From contig DAOVRJ010000017.1 of the NCBI GenBank assembly GCA_030628225.1, positions 1 to 17,012 on the forward strand: DNA of 17,012 nt. The letters run 5' to 3'. The notes beneath the pieces were generated by a model. That model saw only the letters and a list, made by a program, of their open reading frames with translations, searched no databases and was not told the origin of the DNA. Within the stretch, counting starts at the first letter, position 1. Every line of letters starts with the position of its first letter. This DNA is from Candidatus Zixiibacteriota bacterium. Lineage in GTDB: Bacteria; SM23-81. Positions 1 through 6,724 of the stretch are shown here, piece by piece. The translations under genes were made by a program, and so were the position numbers.

Positions 1-1
1 G

Positions 2-151
2 AGGGTAGCAGGTATTCCTTTCAATTGGATCGTGAGCTATTACGGAGAGTTCCCGGCGGAAGTATCCTACAGTGGCCCCAGGGCACGCTGGCTGCAGCGA
101 GGGGGAGACATCCCCCTTCCAACCCCAACCCAACCAGGGTTTAGGGGTTAG
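2..151 (+). CDS. Possible C-terminal end of a gene entering from the left edge
   Basis: Plus-strand frame 2 is open from the left edge to a TAG at 149-151, giving about 49 residues. The translation looks protein-like (AGIPFNWIVSYYGEF, then YSGPRARWLQRGGDIP), with clustered aromatic residues and mixed charge. Its last dozen residues run into the heptamer-rich noncoding DNA. I recognise no family. Plus-strand frame 1 is also open over this stretch, so chance is a real alternative. A 7-bp stem with a 4-nt loop (100-117, AGGGGGA/TCCCCCT) lies inside the frame. If the gene is real, it is the only plus-strand gene here and converges on hutH. Confidence 0.25.
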   Translation, partial: RVAGIPFNWIVSYYGEFPAEVSYSGPRARWLQRGGDIPLPTPTQPGFRG

Positions 152-172
152 GTGTTTAGGGGTTAGGGAAAA
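138..172 (+). repeat. G-rich telomere-like heptamers (left arm of a large imperfect inverted repeat)
   Basis: The plus strand carries successive units GGGTTTA, GGGGTTA, GGTGTTTA and GGGGTTA, which are 7-mers with one 8-mer. They are roughly complementary to the C-rich units at 236-415. A further three G-runs lie at 219-233 (GGGGG CA GGG TA GGG). Together with the array to the right they form a long, imperfect inverted repeat around an AT-rich spacer (173-218). No gene is visible here. Confidence 0.7.
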
Positions 173-235
173 GAATAGAACCAAAAAACTCATGTTATCT
201 CAACAAGTTGAAAAGAATGGGGGCAGGGTAGGGTC

Positions 236-415
236 CCTAACCCCTGATCCCTAATCCCTATCTTTCCGGGGTCACTAACCCCTAACCCCTGATCCCTAAT
301 CCCTATCTTTCCGGGTTCACTAACCCCTAACCCCTGATCCCTAATCCCTATCTTTCCGGGTTCACTAACCCCTAATCCCCAACCCCTAACCCCTGTCTTT
401 CCGGGGTCTCTGATC
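236..415. repeat. Four copies of a 45-bp tandem repeat built from C-rich heptamers
   Basis: Copies lie at 236-280, 281-325, 326-370 and 371-415. Copies 2 and 3 are identical, copy 1 differs from them by one base, and copy 4 has diverged but keeps the register. The word TCTTTCCGGG recurs at 261, 306, 351 and 396, exactly 45 bp apart. Inside each good copy the sequence is made of 7-mers of the type CTAACCC, CTGATCC and CTAATCC. The minus strand has four G-runs per copy (for example across 235-258) separated by 3-4 nt loops, which fits the canonical G-quadruplex pattern. The array lies just downstream of the hutH stop and would be in its transcript unless transcription ends first. Confidence 0.92.
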
Positions 416-440
416 TCCGGTGTTGAAGGGCCGGGAGCGG

Positions 441-1967
441 CTACTCCTCCAGACTGCCCACCTCTTTCTCCACCTCCTCCAGGATCTCACACGACTTGAC
501 CAGTTCCTTCATCCTGGTATGATCGGGATACAGCGGCCGGTCGATCTCCAGGAACTCGACATGTCTGCGGACAACCTCTTTGGCCTTGGTCACCCCCCGG
601 CCGAATTTGTAATCGCGGAAATCGAGCGCCTGGGCGGCGGCCATGAACTCGATGCCCAGCACGCCGTAGGCATTATCCATGATCTGCCAGTTTTTAATGG
701 CCGTGTTCATTCCCATGGAGACGAAATCCTCCTGGTCGGCTGCCGCCGGAATTGATTGAATAGAGGCCGGCATGCAGAGTATTCGCTGTTCGACGATCTG
801 CATGTCGGCGGTATACTGGCTTAACATCAGACCGGAGAACATCCCGGCCCCCTTGGTCAGAAATGCCGGCAGGCCCACGCTCAGCGCCGGATTGTTCAAT
901 CTATTCATTCTACGCTCGGACATGACGCTGATCATGGTGATGGCGGCGCCGATCATATCCATGGGCAGGCATACCGGACTTCCCTGGAAGTTGGCTCCAG
1001 ACAAGGTTAGTTTTCTGTCCGGGAAGAAAACCGGGTTATCTCCCACGCCGTTGAGCTCGATCTCCACCTGCGAGCGGGCGTATACGACGGCATCATGGAC
1101 GGCGCCGATCACCTGGGGAGTGGAACGCATGGAGTAGGCGTCCTGTACCTTGCACTTCACTTTGCCCTCTGCCAGATCGCCGCCGGCAATTAATTTTTGG
1201 ATGGCATTGGCACAACGTATGGCACCCTTAAAGCCGCGCACCTGATGAAGCAGAGGCGCATATGGTTTCATGTTGGCCTTTAGCGCCTCCAGTGACATGG
1301 CGGCAGCGATCTCGGCCTGTTTTAGCCATCTGTTCGTATCATATAGCAACAAAGCGCTCATGGCAGTTAGCAGATTGGACCCGTTAATCGCGGCCAGTCC
1401 GTCTCTGGCCTCCAGACCGGGGATCGGTATGCCCGCCTTGTCCATGGCTTTTTTACCGTCGAGCAGCTCGCCTTTGTAATAGGCCTGGCCTTCGCCCATC
1501 AACAGCAAAGCGATCTGGGACATTGGTGCCAGGTCGCCGGAAGCGCCCACGGAGCCTTTTTGACAGACGAAGGGGGTGACCCCTTTGTTCAGCATCTCAG
1601 CCAGGGTATTGGCGATGACCGGCCTGTTGCCGGAGTTTCCGTTGGAAAGCACATTGATCCTGCCGGCCATTGCTCCCCTAACATATTCTATCGGTGCCGG
1701 ATCACCGATGCCGGCGGCATGATTGTAGATCAAATATTTTTGAAAATCTTTTATCTGATCATCATTCAGCACCACTTCGGAAAATTCACCAATGCCGGTA
1801 TTGACCCCGTACATGATCTCGTGGGCGACGATCTTCTCCTCCAGCATGGCCCGGCAGGCCTTCATCCGCTCGATGGCATCCGGGTGGATCTCCACCTTCT
1901 CGTTGTGCCGCGCGATGCGGACCAGTTTCTCGATGGTAAATTCTTTGCCTTTCAGAACTACAGCCAT
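441..1967 (-). CDS. hutH: Histidine ammonia-lyase (aromatic amino acid lyase, MIO family)
   Basis: A cytosolic enzyme of 508 residues, normal for the family, that removes ammonia from L-histidine to give urocanate. The MIO prosthetic group forms from Ala142-Ser143-Gly144 in the motif GSVGASGDLAPMSQ. Catalytic residues known from the Pseudomonas putida enzyme are in place: Tyr53 (YGVNTG), His83 (NHAAGIG), Asn195 (INGSN), then Gln275, Tyr278 and Arg281 (VQDAYSMR), and Phe327 (GANF). Glu413 in DQEDFVSM matches the Glu414 that distinguishes histidine lyases from phenylalanine and tyrosine lyases. The His that usually follows QED is Phe here, so a modified specificity or an aminomutase cannot be excluded. 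AGGAG lies 6 nt before the ATG. The stop is TAG. No hutU, hutI or hutG is nearby, so the pathway would be completed elsewhere. Confidence 0.88.
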   Translation of the reverse strand: MAVVLKGKEFTIEKLVRIARHNEKVEIHPDAIERMKACRAMLEEKIVAHEIMYGVNTGIGEFSEVVLNDDQIKDFQKYLIYNHAAGIGDPAPIEYVRGAMAGRINVLSNGNSGNRPVIANTLAEMLNKGVTPFVCQKGSVGASGDLAPMSQIALLLMGEGQAYYKGELLDGKKAMDKAGIPIPGLEARDGLAAINGSNLLTAMSALLLYDTNRWLKQAEIAAAMSLEALKANMKPYAPLLHQVRGFKGAIRCANAIQKLIAGGDLAEGKVKCKVQDAYSMRSTPQVIGAVHDAVVYARSQVEIELNGVGDNPVFFPDRKLTLSGANFQGSPVCLPMDMIGAAITMISVMSERRMNRLNNPALSVGLPAFLTKGAGMFSGLMLSQYTADMQIVEQRILCMPASIQSIPAAADQEDFVSMGMNTAIKNWQIMDNAYGVLGIEFMAAAQALDFRDYKFGRGVTKAKEVVRRHVEFLEIDRPLYPDHTRMKELVKSCEILEEVEKEVGSLEE

Positions 1968-2055
1968 GTTAATCTCCTGTGTTGAAAATGAAATGAATTG
2001 ATAGATCCGATTTGCCTAAAAATCGACACACCTGCCATCACCGGCCGGTCCTGCA

Positions 2056-2568
2056 TTACCTCTGTCTGTTCGGTTGCCGGATCCAGAGCCGGAAGAAACG
2101 GTCACTGATAATGAAGGAACCGTTATCCCGATCTATGATGTCACGCTCCAGAAGCGTCTTGACGATCCGTTGGGCAGCGGATGCCGAGCGCAGTTTGTTG
2201 TGCTGGATGAAGTCGGCGGCGAAGACCTTGACGCCCATGGGAGCACTGGCCAGGCCGGTCAGGAAACGGCGCTGATTCAGGCCGAAGGACTCCCACAGGG
2301 CGGTGTAGGCGTAACTCTCACGATCCAGGAGTAATCCCGTGGCGCGTCCCAGCTTCGCGGGAGTTATCTTGGCACCAGGCTCGCAGAGCTCCCAAAGTAC
2401 ATGGCACAGGTGCTGCGTGTAGAACGGATGGCCGCCGGTCAGGTCACAGACAGAGAGGATCAGCTCATCGCTGATGGCCTTGTCCGATTTGAGAAATCGT
2501 CTGCGGTTGCAGAAGGCTCCTTTGCTGACTATGCCACCATATCTGAAGAGGTTGGTCATGTTACGCAT
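2056..2568 (-). pseudogene. C-terminal remnant of an AAA ATPase (archaeal-type ATPase/COG1672-like)
   Basis: A 170-residue open frame that resembles only the back half of the archaeal-type AAA ATPase family. TGGHPFYTQHLCHVLWEL (about residues 45-62) matches the helical lid typical of these proteins. It is followed by a probable winged-helix region and a C-terminal FIISDRFFRLWIRQ, close to the family's 'Y.i.DpffrlW' ending. Walker A and Walker B motifs are absent, so it cannot hydrolyse ATP alone. The frame is closed by TAA two codons before the first ATG, and no ribosome-binding site is visible. The break coincides with a cluster of GTTACGC heptamers (2560-2601), which suggests a rearrangement or decay point. 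It is most likely a dead gene fragment. A small stand-alone protein starting at Met4 is possible but less likely. Confidence 0.55.
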
Positions 2569-2601
2569 CTCGCGTTACGCAATATGCGTAACGCCGCATC
2601 C
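2560..2601. repeat. GTTACGC heptamer cluster with a palindrome
   Basis: GTTACGCA occurs at 2560-2567 and 2574-2581, and its reverse complement TGCGTAAC at 2585-2592. The last two form an 8-bp inverted repeat around ATA. Read in sevens from 2560, each of the first five units ends in GC (GTTACGC, ATCTCGC, GTTACGC, AATATGC, GTAACGC), so the spacing is exactly 7 bp. The cluster overlaps the broken 5' end of the ATPase remnant. Confidence 0.75.
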
Positions 2602-2720
2602 GAGGTCAAGAACATTCTCTGGGCAGTGAAGTCACCTGGAAAGGCCCGGTCATTCGATCCCCTCAGCTCAAGGCGCACAGCAAATGGCTGGATAGTTGAC
2701 TGCCGTCAAGCATCATCGAC

Positions 2721-3203
2721 TCAAGCCTTGTCCGACTCCTGTCTGCTCCCTTGCTTAGAGTGGACTTTGGTCAAAAATCGATCTAATTGATTGGCGAAGG
2801 TTTTCCGGTCACTTTTACTAAAAGATGATGGTCCCCCAGTATCAACTCCGCTGCTGCGCAACTCAGCCATGAAATTGCGTATCGTCAGGCGTTGCTTAAT
2901 ATTGTCTTTTGTGTACATCTCACCCCTGGGGTCAAGAGCATGGCCGCCTTTATCGATAACTTCTGAAGCAAGCGGAATATCCGCAGTGATCACCAGATCA
3001 CCATCATGGACATGTTGGGCTATATACTCATCTGCCTCATCGAACCCGGCGAGCACTTGGACCATCCTGATATAGGTTGAAGAAGGTATTCTCAGCGGCT
3101 TATTCGCCACCAAGGTGATGAGGACCCGCATCCTCTCTGCCGCCCGAAACAGGATTTGCTTTATGACCTGGGGGCAGGCATCAGCATCAACCCAGATTTG
3201 CAT
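2721..3203 (-). CDS. yaiI: UPF0178 family protein YaiI/YqxD (DUF188)
   Basis: A 160-residue cytosolic protein of the widespread YaiI/YqxD family, whose fold is related to NYN/PIN-type nucleases and whose role is not established. Diagnostic signs are the N-terminal [16 protein letters not shown], the segment [25 protein letters not shown] (about residues 75-99), the typical [14 protein letters not shown], and the late [19 protein letters not shown]. The acidic residues of DADACP, DEAD and TADIPLA are the likely metal-binding set by analogy to PIN-like domains. Length is normal. AGGGA lies about 8 nt upstream of the ATG. It ends in TGA. The gene stands alone, with an ATPase remnant downstream and a 457-bp gap upstream, so the context says nothing about its role. 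Confidence 0.93.
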   Translation of the reverse strand: MQIWVDADACPQVIKQILFRAAERMRVLITLVANKPLRIPSSTYIRMVQVLAGFDEADEYIAQHVHDGDLVITADIPLASEVIDKGGHALDPRGEMYTKDNIKQRLTIRNFMAELRSSGVDTGGPSSFSKSDRKTFANQLDRFLTKVHSKQGSRQESDKA

Positions 3204-3660
3204 CTATATCGTCCCTGATGACAACACTTAGCTTCCATGTATTCGATCCGCCACTTCCCCACATACTCATTCTTCACCATTCATACCCTATACCATGTCG
3301 TTCTGATTATGGTTTTTTCCGTGTAAGATATCAGCTCTTCCTCGTATCACAACGTGTTGGCCGGGCTGCGTTTCAAGATGCGGGCGGAGAACTTTGTGGT
3401 TTTGAAGTCGTTGATGAAGGTGAGGTTTGTGTTTTTGCATAATAGCATCCATCATCAAGATAGTCAAGATGAAATTGGGAGGTATCAAATTGATGGCAAC
3501 TCATGCGCTTTAGTGATCCTCCGGGAGAGCTCAACTGCCTGTGCAAGAAAAAACCCGGCCAGGATTTGGAACCTTAGCCAGGTTGTAAGTTTTTGCTGCG
3601 CAGGGGCTCTTGACCCCTGGAATCCTCGAATCCTGGAGGGGTGTGGTCGGTAAGGGGAAG
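3204..3660. other. Gap without a recognisable gene
   Basis: About 457 bp between yaiI and the end of the FG-GAP gene. Short open frames exist on both strands (for example 3288-3488 minus, 66 residues rich in His and Gln), but none has a convincing ribosome-binding site or a recognisable family. The only clear structure is near the right end. CAGGGG/CCCCTG form a 6-bp stem with a 7-nt loop (3601-3619), and four octamers run through 3610-3641. Decayed coding DNA around 3290-3450 is possible but cannot be shown. Confidence 0.6.
3610..3641. repeat. Four octamer units downstream of the FG-GAP gene
   Basis: Read in eights from 3610 the plus strand gives TTGACCCC and TGGAATCC, then TCGAATCC and TGGAGGGG. 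The units keep an exact 8-bp register and share the pattern T-N-GA-N-N-CC, except for the last. The word GAATCCTCGA (3620-3629) also occurs on the minus strand at 7233-7242, inside another octamer array. Confidence 0.65.
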
Positions 3661-3753
3661 CTACTTCAAATAAAGGATCTTCCCGGTATCGCGGAAACCC
3701 TCATTCCGGCCGGCAAAACTGACCACGTGATGATACACGCCCGTGGCCAGATG
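3661..3753 (-). other. In-frame C-terminal tail of the FG-GAP gene, beyond a TAG codon
   Basis: The codons after the TAG at 3754-3756 stay in frame for 30 residues, beginning HLATGVYHHVVSF and ending FRDTGKILYLK, then stop with TAG at 3661-3663. This looks like the end of FlgD-like Ig domains and related sorting tails found on secreted proteins of FCB bacteria (pattern LA-S/T-GVY, then a basic turn, then DTGK-hydrophobic-LK). It is therefore probably the original C-terminus of the gene, cut off by a nonsense codon. CAG or CAA to TAG would need one substitution. Confidence 0.7.
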
Positions 3754-5796
3754 CTACTTGAATGTGTTCTTCAATTTACCTTTCAGCGGCAACAGCTCCC
3801 GGTCGAACTCTCCCACTCTGGCCGATTCCGCCGATTTGTTGTCTGCGGCGTCAACCGCCTTGAGCAGATAAAAGAAATTGACCACTGGGCTAAAGGAGAC
3901 GCTGCTGTCGGGAAAGTCGATGCCGGAAGTCGACCCGAGGGACTCCGAGACCGTGGGCACGAAATCTGCCATCTGGCCCCGATAGACGACATAGTATGGG
4001 ACCGCTTCCGGCCCTCCTGCTGTGTCGGTTGTCACCGCCGACCATTGGAGGAGGAGCACATCCCCGGCCAGAGAAACCGTCAGGTCCGTCACCGCCTCGG
4101 GCGGTGTCGAATCCAGGACGGACAGGTTCTGGTAATAGTTGAACGTGCCGTCATAATTTCCGATGGCCAGATCCAGATCGCCGTCGTCATCCAGATCGCC
4201 AAACGCCGGAGCAGCATTCTGTCCGACGGTGATGCCGGCGACCACAGAGGGGTTTTCCACCCAGGTGCCGCCGACGTTCTCGAAGAATTGGATCTCGTGA
4301 AAAAGATCGCCGGTGATGATGTCCATATCTCCGTCATCGTCGAGGTCGCCGACGGTGGGAACACAATGGCTGCCGACATCGATCCCACCGAAGAATCCCG
4401 GTACCTCGACCCAGGCGGCGGAATCGCTGGTGCCTTCATTCTGAAAGTAAAACAGGTTGCCGTCCTCGTTGCCGGCCACGATGTCCAGGTCTCCGTCGAT
4501 GTCCATATCGACCAATCTTGGCACGGAGGAGTAGCCCAGATCGATGCCGGCGAAAACCGAGCTCTCGTAGTTGAAGCTGGTGCCTGTGTTTCTGTGAAAG
4601 AACAGCTGACCGTTCATGTCGCCGGCCACCGCATCTGCCAGCCCATCCCCATCCGTATCGCCGGTGGTGATAGCAGAGTAGATGGAATGATCGATAGCAG
4701 CAAATCGGTCATGATCAGGCTCCCAGGCCGGCGCCGATGGCAAGCCAACGTTTTCATAATACTTGATATCGCCCAGCTGGCTGCCGCTGACCAGGTCCAG
4801 GTCGCCGTCGTCATCGAAATCGAACAGAAACGGTGAGCTGGCCCCGCCCACATCCAGCACGCCGCCAAACAGACTGCTGTTGGCCGTCCAGATGGGGGAG
4901 GAAAGGCTGCCGGTATTCACATAATAGTTCAAGGGCCCGGCAGCGGTGCCGTAGATCAGGTCCTTTTTGCCGTCTCCGGACAGATCGACTAGGCAGGGCG
5001 AGTTCCAGTAGGTCGTCTGGGCCAGGTCGGCGAAAATGGAATTGGCCGACTGCCACAGCCAGCTGGTGGAGTCTCCAACGTTGCGATAGTAATAGAACCC
5101 GGTCGCATCGCGGCCGACCAACAGATCGAAATCAGCATCGTTGTCCAGATCGGCGAACCAGGGGTAAGCGTATAATCCAACATCATACCAGGTTTGGGAT
5201 TGCGCTTCGAGAAAGACAGCCGAATCGGGTGTGCCGCTGTTGGGATAGAACTTCAGTTGACCGTCCTCGCTGAGCCCGACCAGCAGATCATAATCACCGT
5301 CGGCGTCAAGATCGGCAAAGGTGGGCACCGGGTTGGAGCCGACGGACAATCCGTCGAAGAATCCCTCGATCTCATTAAATTCGGGTTGCGTGGAATCGCC
5401 CACATTCTCGAAGAAATGCAGGCCGGTGTAGCCTCCGGTGATCAGATCCAGGTCGCCGTCGTCGTCCAGGTCGACACAGACGCCCATCTCGGCGTCCAGG
5501 GCGGAGACGGGAGCGAAGAGATCCGGGCCGGCCTGAAATGCGGGCGTGGTTGGAGTGCCGCTATTCTCAAAATAGAGAGGAGCCTGGTCGATACTGCCCA
5601 GGATCAGGTCGTGGTCGCCATCGGCATCCAGATCGCCGAAGCGGGGCTGGGAGAAGGACACCGAGGGAACCCCGCTGGGGTTGAAGATCAGGTCGTTCTG
5701 CTGCCAGGGCTGGGCAGAGGTCCCGGAGGTGAGGGGAAAAGAGAGAGATAGAGCGCTCAGAAGGCATAAAGCGGGTTTAGGGAATATTTTGCTCAT
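3754..5796 (-). CDS. Secreted FG-GAP/VCBS-repeat protein with a fibronectin type III domain
   Basis: A 680-residue exported protein. It has a signal peptide (MSKIFPKPALCLLSALSLSF, cleavage probably near the TSAQ at about 28). Ten repeats of about 48 residues follow, each with a calcium-binding-like D-x-D-x-D-G-D-x-D-L core (for example DLDADGDHDLILG) and a Y-F-E-N-x-G element. These are FG-GAP/VCBS repeats, which fold as beta-propeller blades. One core is degenerate (DLSGDGKKDL). A fibronectin type III domain covers about 562-662, starting DSTPPEAVTDL. Such proteins sit on the surface or are secreted, often in adhesion; the ligand is unknown. AAGGTGA lies 6 nt before the ATG. The frame stops at TAG, but a tail-like sequence continues in frame to 3661, so the annotated end may be a mutation. 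The vapC end lies 57 bp upstream; shared transcription is possible. Confidence 0.88.
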   Translation of the reverse strand: MSKIFPKPALCLLSALSLSFPLTSGTSAQPWQQNDLIFNPSGVPSVSFSQPRFGDLDADGDHDLILGSIDQAPLYFENSGTPTTPAFQAGPDLFAPVSALDAEMGVCVDLDDDGDLDLITGGYTGLHFFENVGDSTQPEFNEIEGFFDGLSVGSNPVPTFADLDADGDYDLLVGLSEDGQLKFYPNSGTPDSAVFLEAQSQTWYDVGLYAYPWFADLDNDADFDLLVGRDATGFYYYRNVGDSTSWLWQSANSIFADLAQTTYWNSPCLVDLSGDGKKDLIYGTAAGPLNYYVNTGSLSSPIWTANSSLFGGVLDVGGASSPFLFDFDDDGDLDLVSGSQLGDIKYYENVGLPSAPAWEPDHDRFAAIDHSIYSAITTGDTDGDGLADAVAGDMNGQLFFHRNTGTSFNYESSVFAGIDLGYSSVPRLVDMDIDGDLDIVAGNEDGNLFYFQNEGTSDSAAWVEVPGFFGGIDVGSHCVPTVGDLDDDGDMDIITGDLFHEIQFFENVGGTWVENPSVVAGITVGQNAAPAFGDLDDDGDLDLAIGNYDGTFNYYQNLSVLDSTPPEAVTDLTVSLAGDVLLLQWSAVTTDTAGGPEAVPYYVVYRGQMADFVPTVSESLGSTSGIDFPDSSVSFSPVVNFFYLLKAVDAADNKSAESARVGEFDRELLPLKGKLKNTFK

Positions 5797-5853
5797 ATGG
5801 ATTCACCTTCGATCTTTTTACGGACGACAATATCCTCATGGAACGGTAGACAG

Positions 5854-6229
5854 TTACTTTCTGGCCACATAGCGCACACCTTTTATTCCTTTGAAATCCG
5901 CGTCCTGTGTCCACAGGGTGGCGCCGTAGGCCCTGGCTGTGGCCAGCATGATGCTTGTCGGCCAGGGGAAGTTTCTCCTGCAGGCTGATCCTGGCGGCGC
6001 TGAGGGCCACAGAGGAAGTCAGCTCGATCACCCGGCCCTGCTGCATGGTGGCAATGGCCTGAAGGGCCCAGCTTTCTTCCCGTTGTTGGAGAACGCGCCT
6101 GAAGACCTCATATAAGCTCAAAGTTGGGATAAGAAGCTTTGCGGTTTTTTCGATGGCCGGGGCGAAGAAGCTCGCGTTGGGACCGTCGGCGAAATACTCC
6201 AGCCAGCCGGATGAATCGACGATGTTCAT
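5854..6229 (-). pseudogene. vapC: VapC-type PIN-domain toxin, frameshifted
   Basis: The frame from 6229 encodes a PIN-domain ribonuclease toxin: MNIVDSSGWLEYF with Asp5, then LSLYEVFRR with Glu41, then LPLAD with Asp91. Immediately after Asp91 the frame is lost. Skipping one base in the TT at 5955-5956 restores SIMLATARAYGATLW, then TQDADF with the fourth acidic site (Asp109/Asp111), and a natural stop TAA at 5854-5856. The repaired protein is 124 residues, usual for VapC. As it stands, the shifted frame runs on to about 150 residues with an unrelated tail, so the nuclease site is incomplete. It starts inside the antitoxin stop (ATGA overlap), typical of vapBC operons. The indel may be a real inactivation or an assembly/sequencing error. 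Confidence 0.88.
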
Positions 6230-6432
6230 TCCCGGTTCTCCTCCCGTGGCACGCTGGTGTCGATTCCCTGTAGATAGCCACGCAGAGTGCGGATCGGCTG
6301 TAAGGGTATGAGCTCGATCCGCCCATCGTAGACCATGGCCTGTACTTTTTGTCCGGGCCGCAGGCCCAGTTTTTCGCGGACATCTTTTGGGATCACCACT
6401 TGGTATTTCGTTGATATGGTCACGGTAGCCAT
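6226..6432 (-). CDS. vapB: AbrB/SpoVT-type antitoxin VapB
   Basis: A 68-residue protein with an N-terminal swapped-hairpin AbrB DNA-binding domain: ISTKYQVVIPKDVREKLGL, then PGQKVQAMVYDGRIELIPL. The C-terminal part (RGYLQGIDTSVPREENRE) is the usual disordered, acidic toxin-binding tail. It would neutralise the PIN-domain toxin encoded next and, with it, repress the operon. GAGGT lies 6 nt before the ATG. Its TGA overlaps the toxin ATG by four bases, so the two are translationally coupled. The toxin frame is broken downstream, but the antitoxin itself looks intact. Confidence 0.92.
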   Translation of the reverse strand: MATVTISTKYQVVIPKDVREKLGLRPGQKVQAMVYDGRIELIPLQPIRTLRGYLQGIDTSVPREENRE

Positions 6433-6472
6433 GTTTACCTCTATTGATAATGGTGTTGCTTTACATATAAGG

Positions 6473-6490
6473 TATCGATAACGATATCGT
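6473..6490. promoter_or_regulatory. Candidate vapBC operator (adjacent palindromes)
   Basis: TATCGATA (6473-6480) and ACGATATCGT (6481-6490) are two abutting perfect palindromes, 41 bp upstream of the vapB start on the minus strand, in AT-rich DNA. AbrB-type antitoxins bind such sites for autoregulation. No clear -10/-35 pair with normal spacing was found (TTGATA at 6492-6497 and TTATAT at 6465-6470 are 21 bp apart). Confidence 0.45.
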
Positions 6491-6518
6491 ATATCAAGCG
6501 GAATTTAATGTGTTATGA

Positions 6519-6556
6519 AAAAACCTCCCGGTATTTTCAAATCGCGGGAGGTTTTT
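6519..6556. terminator. Bidirectional intrinsic terminator
   Basis: AAAAACCTCCCG (6519-6530) and CGGGAGGTTTTT (6545-6556) are perfect 12-bp inverted repeats around a 14-nt loop, with a run of T at the stem base on either strand. It would stop minus-strand transcription from the YbaK-like gene before the vapBC promoter region. Confidence 0.9.
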
Positions 6557-6584
6557 GAGTAAAAGAACTCGAAGCTCGATACTC

Positions 6585-6709
6585 GGTTGGCGGTATCGAA
6601 GGGCGTTACGGTTTTCGGTTGTCGAAGTTCGTCTGTCGTCGGCCCGTCCTCAGGCAGTTACGATTCACGAATCTCGAGTCTCGATTCCCGATACCCGGAT
6701 CCCGGCTCT
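6585..6709. repeat. Degenerate heptad element A, directly after the YbaK-like gene
   Basis: CG dinucleotides fall exactly 7 bp apart in two arrays: 6609, 6616, 6623, 6630 and 6637 in a G-rich left half, and 6661, 6668, 6675, 6682, 6689, 6696 and 6703 in a C-rich right half. Unit sequences vary (for example CGGTTTT versus CGAAGTT on the left, TCGAGTC versus CCGGATC on the right) while the register stays fixed. The two halves are roughly complementary and flank a 17-nt spacer. The 17-mer CGAATCTCGAGTCTCGA (6668-6684) is repeated exactly at 7534-7550 in element B. Confidence 0.85.
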
Positions 6710-6724
6710 TCCACGAACACGTAT

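Noticed and set aside
72-254. A 60-residue plus-strand open frame across the heptamer region
   Set aside because: It spans the repeats, has no ribosome-binding site and no protein-like composition. Its first codons overlap the more plausible frame 2 at the left edge.
236-415. The regular 45-bp array as a CRISPR
   Set aside because: There are no unique spacers: the whole 45-bp unit repeats, and it is made of simple heptamers. No cas gene is nearby.
3288-3488. A 66-residue minus-strand frame as a small gene
   Set aside because: It has no ribosome-binding site, a His/Gln-rich composition typical of out-of-frame reading, and no recognisable family.
3601-3619. A stem-loop (CAGGGG/CCCCTG) as an intrinsic terminator of the FG-GAP gene
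   Set aside because: The stem is only 6 bp and there is no T-run on the exit side in either direction. It is noted in the gap entry, not called as a terminator.
3754-3756. TAG read as a sense codon (pyrrolysine or general reassignment)
   Set aside because: TAG also terminates hutH at its normal length and the DUF5916 gene, so general reassignment does not fit. Only local read-through remains possible.
3610-4836. A 408-codon open frame on the plus strand
   Set aside because: It lies opposite the FG-GAP repeat gene. Repeated Asp/Gly codons of that gene leave the antisense frame open, giving Val/Ile/Asp-rich nonsense without domains.
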